From NCBI GenBank assembly GCA_964420995.1, contig CAYQUX010000010.1:1-64000 (forward strand): a stretch of 64,000 bases of DNA, given 5' to 3'. How positions within the stretch are numbered: position 1 is the first letter of the stretch; every line of letters starts with the position of its first letter. The notes beneath the pieces are model-generated. The model was given only the letters and a program-made list of their open reading frames with translations, ran no database searches and was not told where the DNA came from. The stretch comes from Leptolinea sp964420995 (GTDB taxonomy: Bacteria; Chloroflexota; Anaerolineae; Anaerolineales; Anaerolineaceae). The position numbers were made by a program, and so were the translations under genes. Below are positions 9,408-17,468 of this stretch, in pieces.

Positions 9408-10700
9408 TTATTTTGGAGGATTAGGTCGTTCAAGCCATTGTACATATGTATTAATATCCTTAATTGAATCAAATGATATCTCGTTAATAATATGTAAAAT
9501 ACAAGTTTTTGAATATGCTCTTAGTAAACTCAAATCTGCATCAGTAACTTCATAACTTCCATCATGAACAATATTTGACCTGATATCGTACAAATTGCAT
9601 ATTTCATTGCTTATTTTTCTTCTAATTCTGGCATTCTTACCTAGAATTTTTCCTATTCGTCTTCGTAATCTATTTCCTATTTCATCCCTATTTTTTTCGG
9701 GTGTTATTAAGCATTCGAGAGAGATTGCATATAGTAAAAAGGATTCTTCTTTCCTTTTTTTCACCGTTGCTTTTCCAGCCCATTGTATTGAAGTAATAAT
9801 TCTCTCTTCAAAAGTATTTCTCTTTTTTGAGATAAGAGAATAAATTTTTGAGAAACCTATTCTATTAGACTTGTCCGATTCAATTAATTTCTGTAAGGAA
9901 AACGGAATAGGTGAACCACTCAAATTCCAACCATAAGAAAAATAAGGTTCATCGCCATTTGTTTGAACAATAACGTTTCTTCTGACTATTTGGTTATCAC
10001 CAGGCAAATATAAATATCCTTTTTGGTAAGGGATAAGGTCGCTATAAAAATTTAAAATCTCGATCGTTGAAGTAAGTTTTTTTTCTGCTAGTTTCTCCGC
10101 AGCTATTTCGTCAAATGCGTTTACTTTGATTAGACCAATCGGTTTACCCACAATTCCAGATTCTTTTATCGATTTCCCCAACATCAGATGTTCGTTTTCA
10201 ATTTCACTTTTCCTTTCTTTTTCTACATCCACACCAGAATAAAGAGACAATTGCGTTTCATCAAATATGCAAAATTTTACGTTTCCTAATTGAATTGGCA
10301 AAGATTCTTCTGCTAATCCATATACCGGGTAATATACAAAGTAAACTCGAGGAGTTATTGATAGTGATTGATTTAATCCCTCAATAGCTATATTTAACCT
10401 TTCTTCAAAAGAAAAATCCTTTCGTTTTTCTTTAATATCTAAGGTTGTTAAAATTGCAGTTTGAAAAAAAGATTCAATATTATTACTGCTTATTCTTTCG
10501 TCGTCAATTTCACGGATTAATGATTCCAAGCAATCTCTATATCTATTGGCATCGTCTCCCGAAAGAGTCATCCCTCCTTCATCAGCTTTTATAAACATTA
10601 TGTCAATTTCCGGAGACTCTGGCGTGTCACTTCTTCCTTCTAAGGAACAAATAAAACTATGCACTTTTTCAATTGTGGCAGATGTAAGTCTCGTTTTCAT
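9408..10700 (-). CDS. Apea-like HEPN domain protein
   Basis: This 430-residue protein ends in a helical domain with YDIRSNIVHDG (residues 371-381). The R-x4-H motif (R374, H379) is the metal-independent RNase signature of HEPN proteins, and the arrangement resembles Apea-like HEPN. The first 300 residues are mixed alpha/beta and I do not recognise them. HEPN RNases are common effectors in defence and abortive infection, and the neighbours (RM, SIR2, Panacea) fit that, but the role here is inferred. Its ATG follows GGGAGGTTAGTA, a strong ribosome site. It is a single gene with its own terminator. Confidence 0.75.
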   Translation of the reverse strand: MKTRLTSATIEKVHSFICSLEGRSDTPESPEIDIMFIKADEGGMTLSGDDANRYRDCLESLIREIDDERISSNNIESFFQTAILTTLDIKEKRKDFSFEERLNIAIEGLNQSLSITPRVYFVYYPVYGLAEESLPIQLGNVKFCIFDETQLSLYSGVDVEKERKSEIENEHLMLGKSIKESGIVGKPIGLIKVNAFDEIAAEKLAEKKLTSTIEILNFYSDLIPYQKGYLYLPGDNQIVRRNVIVQTNGDEPYFSYGWNLSGSPIPFSLQKLIESDKSNRIGFSKIYSLISKKRNTFEERIITSIQWAGKATVKKRKEESFLLYAISLECLITPEKNRDEIGNRLRRRIGKILGKNARIRRKISNEICNLYDIRSNIVHDGSYEVTDADLSLLRAYSKTCILHIINEISFDSIKDINTYVQWLERPNPPK

Positions 10701-11040
10701 TACTAACCTCCCTTTTCAAATTTGTTCTATACACAAAAAAAATTCCAATTGATTCCTAATTAACTACAGAGAAAAAAGGATTTCCGCTTTATTAATTTCC
10801 TCCCTATCTATTGGCATACCTCTAAATAAGATCCAAAAACACATTATAGACATTTCTTGCATCTAAATTCAAGCCCTAAAAATTTGAGGGCGAATATATG
10901 ATATGGGGGAAGACTGGAAAGTGAGCATGGGGGTACCCGGGGGTATTGTATCTATTTAAGCATGCCCCTGTATATGGCTTGGGTCTGTAGTACCCAGGCA
11001 TACCTTACCCGCTCGCCTTAACCCTCTCCCCAGGGGATCT
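10701..11040. other. Intergenic stretch between the defence block and the element genes
   Basis: No gene seen. It contains an inverted repeat GCCCT/AGGGC at about 10872-10891, nearly the same as the terminator stem at 9279-9307. Between 10905 and 10950 there are G-rich words (TGGGGGTACCCGGGGGTATT) that resemble the GGGGGTAT words flanking the integration sites near 23.6 and 23.8 kb. Composition changes here from AT-rich to balanced, which may mark an element boundary. Confidence 0.4.
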
Positions 11041-11085
11041 ACACGCCAGACACTTGACCCATACGGGCAAGTAACAGTGGCGTGT
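11041..11085 (+). promoter_or_regulatory. Structured leader upstream of the 51-residue zinc-knuckle gene
   Basis: ACACGCCA (11041-11048) pairs with TGGCGTGT (11078-11085), and inside it ACTTG (11052-11056) pairs with CAAGT (11068-11072). The hairpin ends 10 bases before the AAGGAGG ribosome site of the next gene, so it could be an operator or RNA leader. Confidence 0.4.
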
Positions 11086-11107
11086 TTGCATTTAAGGAGG
11101 TATAGCG

Positions 11108-11263
11108 ATGAAGAATATCATGTTTATGAAAGCCAGAGAGTTTCGTGTCAAGAAAAACCCTGGTCTCTGCCGGCATTGCAACAAACTGAAGGCTCAGGGA
11201 CCAGCCGGTCTTTGTGGTACCTGTTACCATTTATGGCAGGACAAATTGAATAGCTGTAAGTAA
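11108..11263 (+). CDS. 51-residue protein with two CxxC knuckles
   Basis: A short gene with an ATG after AAGGAGGTATAGCG. The product is basic at the N-terminus (KAREFRVKKN) and then has two zinc-knuckle pairs, GLCRHCNKL and GLCGTCYHL, about 17 residues apart. This spacing suggests one zinc ribbon of four cysteines. It could bind nucleic acid or act as a small regulator; I cannot name the family. It is the first plus-strand gene of the element and is followed by a clear terminator. Confidence 0.65.
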   Translation: MKNIMFMKAREFRVKKNPGLCRHCNKLKAQGPAGLCGTCYHLWQDKLNSCK

Positions 11264-11338
11264 TTGATTGCCGCACCGCCCAATCGCTCCCATGTGCTCA
11301 TGCAGCCATGGTTGTTTTTTGTTTAAAAGCCAAATCAA

Positions 11339-11374
11339 CTGCCTCTAGAGTCATCACGAGCTAGAGGCAGTTTT
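11339..11374 (+). terminator. Intrinsic terminator after the zinc-knuckle gene
   Basis: CTGCCTCTAG (11339-11348) pairs perfectly with CTAGAGGCAG (11361-11370), followed by TTTTG. The upstream A-rich side makes it a possible two-way terminator. Confidence 0.8.
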
Positions 11375-11458
11375 GATTCCGCCATATGAGAAAAGGGAGT
11401 CCATGAACGATTTCTGAATTGCAAAGCATTCAAGTTTAGTAACACAGGTACTGGTACT

Positions 11459-11486
11459 CACCGACTATTCGGTGGGTCGTTTTTAT
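11459..11486 (+). terminator. Hairpin with T tract upstream of the next gene
   Basis: CACCG (11459-11463) and CGGTG (11470-11474) form a short stem followed by GGTCGTTTTTATT. It lies 40 bases before the next start codon, so it may be an attenuator rather than the end of a transcript. Confidence 0.5.
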
Positions 11487-11527
11487 TGGGCAGGTAGACC
11501 ACCACGAGTGGACCAAGGAGAGTAACC

Positions 11528-12127
11528 ATGTTCAATTCTGCTATCAAATCAGGCTTCAATGTCAACGAGATCTGTGTCGTGCCGTCTGAGTTGGAAGAAG
11601 TATCTGCCGGCAAGTCATTCCGTGGCATGGAAACATACTGTGCCACCTGGTTGGATAACGATCGTAACCTGCGCCAGATCAAAGAGTATGGCGCTGCAGA
11701 GATGCGTGAGGAACGCGCAGAGTTCCTGCGTGCACTGAGCAAACGCCACCATGATTACATTGTGGATACACGCAAAGCCCTGGCTTACACCTTCTCCAAG
11801 CGTGCCTTATATGTCCTGATTGACGAAATGGCCGAACATGACAAGGCTCTGGCTGCCAAGGCGGGACGCGAGTTCTGCAATACATACGATGAGTTGGAGC
11901 GTGCGATCGAATCTGTCGAACAACGCTTGAATGGCAAGAAGGTAGAGCCTGTCTTCCTAATGGGTCTGGACCCGGCAGCCGTAGTCAAATCACAGATCCG
12001 TAATCGTGGTTCTGTGCGCCTGGAAAAGATGGAAGAGGGCAAACGGACCAAGGTGAGGTATGCCGTGTCGGTTCATCAGTGCATGGAAGCCCTGAACCAT
12101 GGCTGGAACATGGAGATTGTCCTGTAA
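11528..12127 (+). CDS. Unrecognised element protein, 199 residues
   Basis: The ATG follows CCAAGGAGAGTAACC, a good ribosome site. The product is soluble and strongly helical from about residue 50 to 150, with many charged residues (EYGAAEMREERAEFLRAL), and has no membrane segment. I recognise no domain. Codon use and composition match the other element genes to its right. One of four near-identical palindromes begins at the base after its stop codon. Confidence 0.7.
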   Translation: MFNSAIKSGFNVNEICVVPSELEEVSAGKSFRGMETYCATWLDNDRNLRQIKEYGAAEMREERAEFLRALSKRHHDYIVDTRKALAYTFSKRALYVLIDEMAEHDKALAAKAGREFCNTYDELERAIESVEQRLNGKKVEPVFLMGLDPAAVVKSQIRNRGSVRLEKMEEGKRTKVRYAVSVHQCMEALNHGWNMEIVL

Positions 12128-12142
12128 GTTCTGAATTCGGAA
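12128..12142. repeat. Palindrome GTTCTGAATTCGGAA (site A)
   Basis: First of four copies of the imperfect palindrome GTTCYGAAYTCRGAAC found in the element; the others start at 14697, 15446 and 18303. It directly follows a stop codon. It is a candidate binding site for an element-encoded regulator or the ParB-like protein. Confidence 0.55.
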
Positions 12143-12213
12143 TTACGGGGGATTGCGAGTAACGAGGGCAACGACAACTGAATATCTTTCACACGAAAGG
12201 AGGTGAGACCTAT

Positions 12214-12414
12214 TTGCACCAATCTGTTCACGCGCCACCTGTAAAGGTGGATATGCACGATATGGCCGTCCAGAATATGGCAGCACTTCTGGAAGAGTGC
12301 CTGTCCAGGTCGCTTAGGACTACTGCCCGTAATACGCCCAAGGCCAATCTCGATGATTGCGATGCTATTGTCAGCAATCACGAAGCAAACATCCAATTCA
12401 ACAAACTATCCTAA
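12214..12414 (+). CDS. 66-residue protein with TTG start and full Shine-Dalgarno
   Basis: The frame opens with TTG at 12214 preceded by AAAGGAGGTGAGACCTAT, an almost complete match to the anti-Shine-Dalgarno. That signal is the main reason to call it a gene. The product (QNMAALLEECLSRSLR near the middle) is likely helical and unrecognised. It ends 13 bases before the next gene, which has its own ribosome site. Confidence 0.5.
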   Translation: MHQSVHAPPVKVDMHDMAVQNMAALLEECLSRSLRTTARNTPKANLDDCDAIVSNHEANIQFNKLS

Positions 12415-12427
12415 GGAGATATACACC

Positions 12428-13651
12428 ATGACTACAACCTCTTTCGCTTTCAATTCATTTGTTTCCGAATCAGCCGCCAATGCTCAGTTCATCAAGGATC
12501 TGGTGAAGAATGCCGGCAGCGCACTGGAATACGCCAACGTGAAGACCATTGCCAAGACCGAAGGATCAAAGACAATGGAGCGCATCATTTACTCAACCGG
12601 CGAGGTTTTGGAAGTCACCTTCCCCGAGTATGTGACCGTCAGTCTGGCCGGTGCCGATGGGGATGTCATTGACTTCAACAATACCCGTTGGGGTAAAGAG
12701 ACGGTCAAGCTGGCCACATTGGGAGCAGCAGAGAACCTGATGCACGAGTACGCTCCATTGAATGACACCACCATCGGCAAGTACTTCTTCATCAAACGCT
12801 TCCTGCCCAAACGCGGAACCGTTGCCGTGATCAAGTTGGATGCCTGGATGGGTGCCAAGGTTATGAAGAACGTGCGCATCGGGAATTGCTCTTTCAATAT
12901 CGCCTATCCCGAGATGGAGTTCTGGACCGATGACAGCGGCATTCAGCATACCTGCCAGTGGTATGGGATCAAAGCCACCAGCCCGAGTACCTATACGATC
13001 TTTGGCATTGGTGCGGATAATTCCGAGCGCGATATTCTCCTGACCGCACCAACCCTGCGCAGTGAACGGTTCGGCAAGGAGTACATGAATCTCATGTTCT
13101 CTCAGATGTGCAATCTGATCGAAGGGAAATCCTATCGCATTCAAATCCAGACCTTTGAACGCACCGGTAAACACGCCGATGGATCGGAGTTCACCTTCAC
13201 CGATTGGTCGTTGGTAATGGACGCCATCAGCACGGTGAACCGCCTGGAAATGAGCCACGAAGAAGCGGTACTGGATCGCCAGTCTGTGGCGTATACGGCT
13301 GCCCAGAACCGTCGGACCAACCAGGCGTATTCCCGGGCAGAAATGCGTGGGGATATCGCCCAGGTGGTAACGCATGACGAGAACGGCGGAACCACGATCA
13401 CCCATGTTGAAACCCGCGAACTGCCCGAAGAAGACAAGGCCAAGAGCCTTGAATTCATTTGGGTTGATTTCGCCCAGGGAGCCGGTATGGAACTGATCTC
13501 GATCAACGATAACCGGCTGCGCGGTTACTTCACCCCGAGCTTCAAAATTGGCACCAACGTCCGCCCTGCTCAGGGGTCGAAGCTGATCCGCACCCCACGG
13601 GATGTGCGCAATATGCGTGTGAGTGGACTTGCCCTGGTTGCGGCTGAATAA
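12428..13651 (+). CDS. Unrecognised element protein, 407 residues
   Basis: The ATG at 12428 follows AAGGAGATATACACC and is preferred over an upstream in-frame start at 12353 that has no ribosome site. The protein is soluble, mixed alpha/beta, with beta-rich middle (MKNVRIGNCSFNIAYPEMEF) and a basic C-terminus (KLIRTPRDVRNMRV). No transmembrane segment or known motif was seen. It is the largest unknown of the element, so it may be structural or DNA-related. GC and codon choice are higher than in the defence block. Confidence 0.75.
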   Translation: MTTTSFAFNSFVSESAANAQFIKDLVKNAGSALEYANVKTIAKTEGSKTMERIIYSTGEVLEVTFPEYVTVSLAGADGDVIDFNNTRWGKETVKLATLGAAENLMHEYAPLNDTTIGKYFFIKRFLPKRGTVAVIKLDAWMGAKVMKNVRIGNCSFNIAYPEMEFWTDDSGIQHTCQWYGIKATSPSTYTIFGIGADNSERDILLTAPTLRSERFGKEYMNLMFSQMCNLIEGKSYRIQIQTFERTGKHADGSEFTFTDWSLVMDAISTVNRLEMSHEEAVLDRQSVAYTAAQNRRTNQAYSRAEMRGDIAQVVTHDENGGTTITHVETRELPEEDKAKSLEFIWVDFAQGAGMELISINDNRLRGYFTPSFKIGTNVRPAQGSKLIRTPRDVRNMRVSGLALVAAE

Positions 13652-14101
13652 CCAGTAAGTAAGTGGATACGGTGTCCATCACTGATGTAGACGGGTGATG
13701 GGCACCCATCCGGCTATTTGCTGGAGGAAAGGATCTCTTCTGGTGGCATGATTTTTTGAGCGTACAGTTTTGTTGTGGCGGATCGTATTTCGTTATGTGG
13801 CTAAACCTGACTACTTGTTTACCGTGACCCCGCGCTCAACGTGCAGAGTGTTTGTTTACGCGATTTTTACGCCCTAATGCCCGAACCTATTTATGTTGGA
13901 TTAAGTAACTCTTAACACACAATTCTTCAAATTTGTAATAATATAGTTATTATGTTCTAGGATATATTTTCTATTCCCTAGAACTACATACAACAAAGTT
14001 GCAGGTGGAAATAGTTGGAATACCTGTATCAGGTGAACATCGATCTGATACCCAATAAAGCAATTCTATGCGCAACTCCCATAAATCGCAGGAGATCATT
14101 A
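13652..14101. other. Non-coding gap with two inverted repeats
   Basis: No convincing gene. GGTGTCCATCAC (13671-13682) pairs with GTGATGGGCACC (13695-13706) with one G-U, just after the stop of the 407-residue gene, so it may terminate or process that transcript. GTTCTAGG (13954-13961) pairs with CCTAGAAC (13977-13984) in an AT-rich stretch that could be the promoter or operator of the next gene. A TTG at 14015 with AGGTGG upstream could extend the next gene. Confidence 0.55.
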
Positions 14102-14584
14102 ATGCTGCCTACCAACAAAAAAGACCTACAAGGAATGCGGTACTCCAATAAAGATGGAATAAGGAAGAAGTCCATGATCATCATTGAAGAAAACCTCGAA
14201 ACCACCCATTTTGACCTGATTTTCACGTCTCCAAAGCATAAAACCACCAATTTTACGATCGACCGCGGGGAAACAATGCTCTATTTTCTCGTTGACCTGA
14301 CTTCAGCGTCCTCTCTTATTTCACGTACTGTGGATATCGATACCTATTCCCGTCTATTCACCTCCTCTTTGTTACAGGACAACTGGAATGTGGAGACAAT
14401 CCGGTTTTCCATGCTCAAAAAGCTATTGGAAGCGTGCCCCAAAGATGATGTATCTGCTCTCTCGGAGTCACTTCTGGTCCAACTTAATGCCTGTGAGCAT
14501 GATTCTGTACACGATTCCATTCGTTCCCAAATGAAGACTCTGCTGCATTCCTACAGCCCTTTGGAGGCAATAAAAACAAATTGA
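14102..14584 (+). CDS. Unrecognised element protein, 160 residues
   Basis: The ATG at 14102 follows GCAGGAGATCATTA and is the likely start; a TTG at 14015 in frame would add 29 residues. The product begins basic (KDLQGMRYSNKDGIRKK), then has a beta-rich part and a helical C-terminal half (MLKKLLEACPKDDVSALSES). No known family. It precedes a long inverted repeat. Confidence 0.6.
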   Translation: MLPTNKKDLQGMRYSNKDGIRKKSMIIIEENLETTHFDLIFTSPKHKTTNFTIDRGETMLYFLVDLTSASSLISRTVDIDTYSRLFTSSLLQDNWNVETIRFSMLKKLLEACPKDDVSALSESLLVQLNACEHDSVHDSIRSQMKTLLHSYSPLEAIKTN

Positions 14585-14596
14585 TGTCGTAGGTTT

Positions 14597-14697
14597 CGTG
14601 TGGGACATAGTTACAGTGGGCCTGTATACAAATTTAGACCTGGCTTTTCTCCCATCTGTGTACTGGCCACTCCCTTCACTGGATTATGTCCCACACG
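14597..14697 (+). ncRNA. Long imperfect hairpin, possible structured RNA or cruciform
   Basis: CGTGTGGGACATA (14597-14609) is perfectly complementary to TATGTCCCACACG (14685-14697). Inside, ACAGTGGGCC and GTATAC on the left roughly pair with GTGTAC, TGGCCACT and CACTGG on the right, so most of the 101 bases can fold into one rod. A weak frame across it has no ribosome site. It could be a small RNA, or a DNA cruciform used in transfer or replication. A palindrome of the GTTCYGAATTC type overlaps its last base. Confidence 0.5.
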
Positions 14698-14711
14698 TTC
14701 CGAATTCAGAA
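14697..14711. repeat. Palindrome GTTCCGAATTCAGAA (site B)
   Basis: Second copy of the GTTCYGAAYTCRGAAC palindrome. It abuts the right arm of the long hairpin. Confidence 0.55.
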
Positions 14712-14825
14712 ACAGAACCAGAATTGGAGGTAATGCCAGCCTGATAAATCGCCCGATTATCGAAACACATAGAAATTGTGAGAAGTGCAAATGATTGATG
14801 GGACACATACATAGAATTTATTTCA

Positions 14826-15338
14826 ATGCAACGGAGTGCAGTGTTGAACATAACAATAGCATTTACCAATAGGGGTATTACCCAGGAAGACGCTGGCGTG
14901 ATTCTCAGTAGCGTGGCCGGTGTGAAGTATTTTTTTCCTGTCTGTCGTGAAGTGTATTCAGTCGTTTCAGTTCCTCCAGGGAATATCCCGGAGTTCGAGG
15001 CTGTGTTTTACGAAAAGCTGGAATCTGCCGATGTTCTTCATCGTCTATTGGTGAATGGTTGGGTTATCGAAAAGATGAATCTGGTTCACCTGAGAGAACA
15101 TGTCATATCAGTTATCGAGAAAAACGATATCCAGATGATCAGTATCCTGCAGGTGTTTGTGGGCAAACGGATATCAAAAATCATGAATGATTATCCAACA
15201 CAGCAAGATATCCCCAACACTCATTGGGAATTGGACGACCTGATCAATCTCCAGACTCTTCTCGAAAATAAAGACCGATTGCGCCCCGCTCTTCTCGGTT
15301 CCTACAAATACACCAGACCAGAACCATCAGGATCATAA
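14826..15338 (+). CDS. Unrecognised element protein, about 170 residues
   Basis: A frame from ATG 14826. That ATG has no ribosome site; CGGAG at 14832-14836 points instead to the in-frame TTG at 14844 (or GTG at 14841), giving about 164 residues. The product has a beta-rich N-terminal half (GVKYFFPVCREVYSVVSV) and a helical C-terminal half. No known family. Confidence 0.6.
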   Translation: MQRSAVLNITIAFTNRGITQEDAGVILSSVAGVKYFFPVCREVYSVVSVPPGNIPEFEAVFYEKLESADVLHRLLVNGWVIEKMNLVHLREHVISVIEKNDIQMISILQVFVGKRISKIMNDYPTQQDIPNTHWELDDLINLQTLLENKDRLRPALLGSYKYTRPEPSGS

Positions 15339-15445
15339 AAGACAGAACGCCAGGAATGGATGGACAACTGAAAGGGATCCTCTCTTCAGTCTATTCAACA
15401 CACCCCCAACCGGAAGGCAGCTCATTTAACGTACATTTACCCATT

Positions 15446-15461
15446 GTTCCGAACTCGGAAC
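15446..15461. repeat. Palindrome GTTCCGAACTCGGAAC (site C)
   Basis: Third copy of the GTTCYGAAYTCRGAAC palindrome, about 20 bases upstream of a start codon and close to its ribosome site, where a bound protein would block expression. Confidence 0.6.
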
Positions 15462-15480
15462 TCTTTAAAGGAAGGGATAC

Positions 15481-15975
15481 ATGCTCCATCTCATTACCAG
15501 GATAGATCCCACGGATGAATTTGATAAAACCTGTTTCGGCGTTTTGAATGTTACCCAGGGACTCATCAACCGTCTGAAGGAATACCGGGAAATCACCGAT
15601 CGCACCCCCAAGGCGGACCATGTTGTATTCGATGAAGATTGCTTCTTCTTTGCCGGTGATGATTTCCTAAGCGAGTACATTGATTCTCACCTGCCTGAAA
15701 TCAAGGCCAATGTGGAAAGTCTGAATATGGGAGATTTCTTTCCCACAACAGAATACCTGATCGCTCGGCAGCATGTGATTGTATCCATTGAACTCGCCCC
15801 GGTCACTTGTGAATCGGTCAGGTTTGCTACGGTGCCCAGGCGGTCTGCTCCAACTTTTTATGCCTACAACGAATACAGCAGCGTGGAGTATTGGTTCCAG
15901 GTATCCATTGAATACTTGGAAAACGCCCTGAAATCTACAGAGTTAGTATCCACTGCGCCAACCCATCAGGTATAG
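15481..15975 (+). CDS. Unrecognised element protein, 164 residues
   Basis: The ATG follows AAAGGAAGGGATAC. The product is soluble, acidic (DHVVFDEDCFFFAGDDF) and of unknown family. It is 2 bases from the next gene, so the two are probably one operon, and a palindromic site lies in front of it. Confidence 0.65.
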   Translation: MLHLITRIDPTDEFDKTCFGVLNVTQGLINRLKEYREITDRTPKADHVVFDEDCFFFAGDDFLSEYIDSHLPEIKANVESLNMGDFFPTTEYLIARQHVIVSIELAPVTCESVRFATVPRRSAPTFYAYNEYSSVEYWFQVSIEYLENALKSTELVSTAPTHQV

Positions 15976-15977
15976 CC

Positions 15978-16523
15978 ATGCCCGATTCCAATAGATACAA
16001 ACGGGCTCTTGAAGAGATAGGCAATATCAATGACCTCAGCCTTATTGAGTGTGATGAAGGTCTTACCCGATTGCTCTATGAATTAAATGACCGGTTCCTT
16101 TTAATCCAGTCCATTGTCAAATCCACGTTGGCCGATGCGAAACGAGAGGAATCCGAAATTGATCAGACCGCCGATCAGGTACAGGACCCTGTGGAATCGC
16201 AATTCGATCCTTTTCCCGATGAAATAGACGTTTGCCCGGAATGTGGCAAACCCATGGTGGTAAGAACCGGCAAGCGCGGAAAGTTCTACGGATGTTCAGG
16301 ATTTCCTGCTTGCAGATTCACCAGAAATGAACCCACGACCGTTCATCGCAAAGCGGCCGTCCATAAATCTGACCTGGATCCCTATATTCCTGAATCCATG
16401 AAAAGCGAAGCCGAGCTATTTGATAGATGCCTGACGGATGGAGATCCAAACGATCAGACCGAAATGGATGAAGTTTTCAGCAGTTGCGGTGATGGAACCG
16501 GAGGTGGCTTAGACGCCTTTTAG
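15978..16523 (+). CDS. Protein with a topoisomerase-type C4 zinc finger
   Basis: The 181-residue product carries VCPECGKPMV followed by GKRGKFYGCSGFPAC near residues 85-115, the C4 zinc finger found at the C-terminus of DNA topoisomerase I and in restriction or nuclease-related proteins. The rest is acidic and helical, with a short N-terminal coiled region. Stand-alone copies of this finger probably bind single-stranded DNA. The gene begins directly after the previous one. Confidence 0.7.
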   Translation: MPDSNRYKRALEEIGNINDLSLIECDEGLTRLLYELNDRFLLIQSIVKSTLADAKREESEIDQTADQVQDPVESQFDPFPDEIDVCPECGKPMVVRTGKRGKFYGCSGFPACRFTRNEPTTVHRKAAVHKSDLDPYIPESMKSEAELFDRCLTDGDPNDQTEMDEVFSSCGDGTGGGLDAF

Positions 16524-16546
16524 GTGAGATTCAGAGGAGAACCCAA

Positions 16547-16840
16547 ATGACATTCTCTTTAGAAAATCCAAATGTGAGTGATCCGATGTTTTACCCAGGC
16601 CGAAACGACATAGTTTGCTTTCTCACGGGAGAAAACACATTGCCAAAATTTATCAGCCACCGCACTTTGAAAATTCAAGAAATGGGAGATTTTTACCGGC
16701 ATAAAACCGTACCCGAAATTCGGCTAAAAGGTCAATGGTTGGCCGGCGCAGGGTTTACCCCGAATGGACATGCGGAAATTGAATTGCTCGAACCTGGAAA
16801 GATGATCATCACGGTAAGGAGCACCAAATGCCAACAATAA
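16547..16840 (+). CDS. SymE-like domain protein
   Basis: The 97-residue product ends with RLKGQWLAGAGFTPNGHAEI followed by ELLEPGKMIITV, which matches the short AbrB-derived barrel of SymE-type toxins (pattern L-x-G-x-W-L-x-x-A-G-F ... G-x-L-x-I). SymE itself is an SOS-induced protein controlled by an antisense RNA. No antisense promoter was identified here. The ATG follows AGAGGAGAACCCAA. It overlaps the next gene by 13 bases. It may be a toxin or simply a DNA/RNA-binding element protein. Confidence 0.6.
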   Translation: MTFSLENPNVSDPMFYPGRNDIVCFLTGENTLPKFISHRTLKIQEMGDFYRHKTVPEIRLKGQWLAGAGFTPNGHAEIELLEPGKMIITVRSTKCQQ

Positions 16841-17127
16841 CAAAAACTGTGATCACGGGAGCTGATGTCAAAAATACACTCAAGGGAGAATTTCCCCAGG
16901 ATGAGTTCGAAATCGTTCAATTCGAAGTCAATGGAACCATGTTCGAAGGCACGTATTGTCAGAACGAAGATGAATCGTATGGGTGGTATGCCTTTAACAA
17001 CATCCATGAAACAGAAGAACAAGTTGATGTTCCAGAAGGCACTCCTGTTTTCTGGCTTAGGCTGCCCTCTCTTCAAAGCCTATACGAAGAGGAACATCCC
17101 GAAGGGAATATTGAGGAAACGATATGA
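16828..17127 (+). CDS. Unrecognised element protein, 99 residues
   Basis: An acidic small protein (ETEEQVDVPEGTPVFWLRLP) whose start overlaps the end of the SymE-like gene, with GGTAAGGAG just before the ATG region. It is followed by an overlapping membrane-protein gene. If the SymE-like protein is a toxin, this acidic partner is a candidate antitoxin; that is speculation from gene order. Confidence 0.6.
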   Translation: MPTITKTVITGADVKNTLKGEFPQDEFEIVQFEVNGTMFEGTYCQNEDESYGWYAFNNIHETEEQVDVPEGTPVFWLRLPSLQSLYEEEHPEGNIEETI

Positions 17128-17345
17128 AGTCGATCCTCTCAGAAATATTCTTCATGGCCGGGATATTCACCACTCTGATCCTGGGAATCTCCGGATTGCT
17201 ACTGACAATTTACGCCTTTAAAAGAATGCACATATGGCTCAAAACAAACCTGAAAGATGTTCACGGAGAACAGGTCATCACTGCCCTGATGATGATCGGG
17301 CTTGTCATCCTCTTCATGTTCTACGGACCGATCATCATGTTTTAG
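17124..17345 (+). CDS. Small membrane protein with two transmembrane helices
   Basis: 73 residues; the start overlaps the preceding stop (ATGA). Hydrophobic segments at about residues 9-31 and 50-72 flank a short basic loop (AFKRMHIWLKTNLKD). No known family. It closes the three-gene overlapping unit that begins with the SymE-like gene. Confidence 0.6.
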   Translation: MKSILSEIFFMAGIFTTLILGISGLLLTIYAFKRMHIWLKTNLKDVHGEQVITALMMIGLVILFMFYGPIIMF

Positions 17346-17468
17346 CCAGCCCTGCATTGCCACTATGCCATTGAACTGAGTTTCTTCCGTTTTTACTATT
17401 GAAAAACCACCTCTTTCACATGAAATGAGTGTAGTTAGACCCATCTATTTTCTAAAAGGAGCTTCACT

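Noticed and set aside
12593..13405. Minus-strand frame of 270 codons opposite the 407-residue gene
   Set aside because: No start signal; the plus-strand frame has a strong ribosome site and a longer open frame.
14600..14794. Small frames on both strands across the long inverted repeat
   Set aside because: No ribosome site, and the sequence is explained by the inverted repeat.
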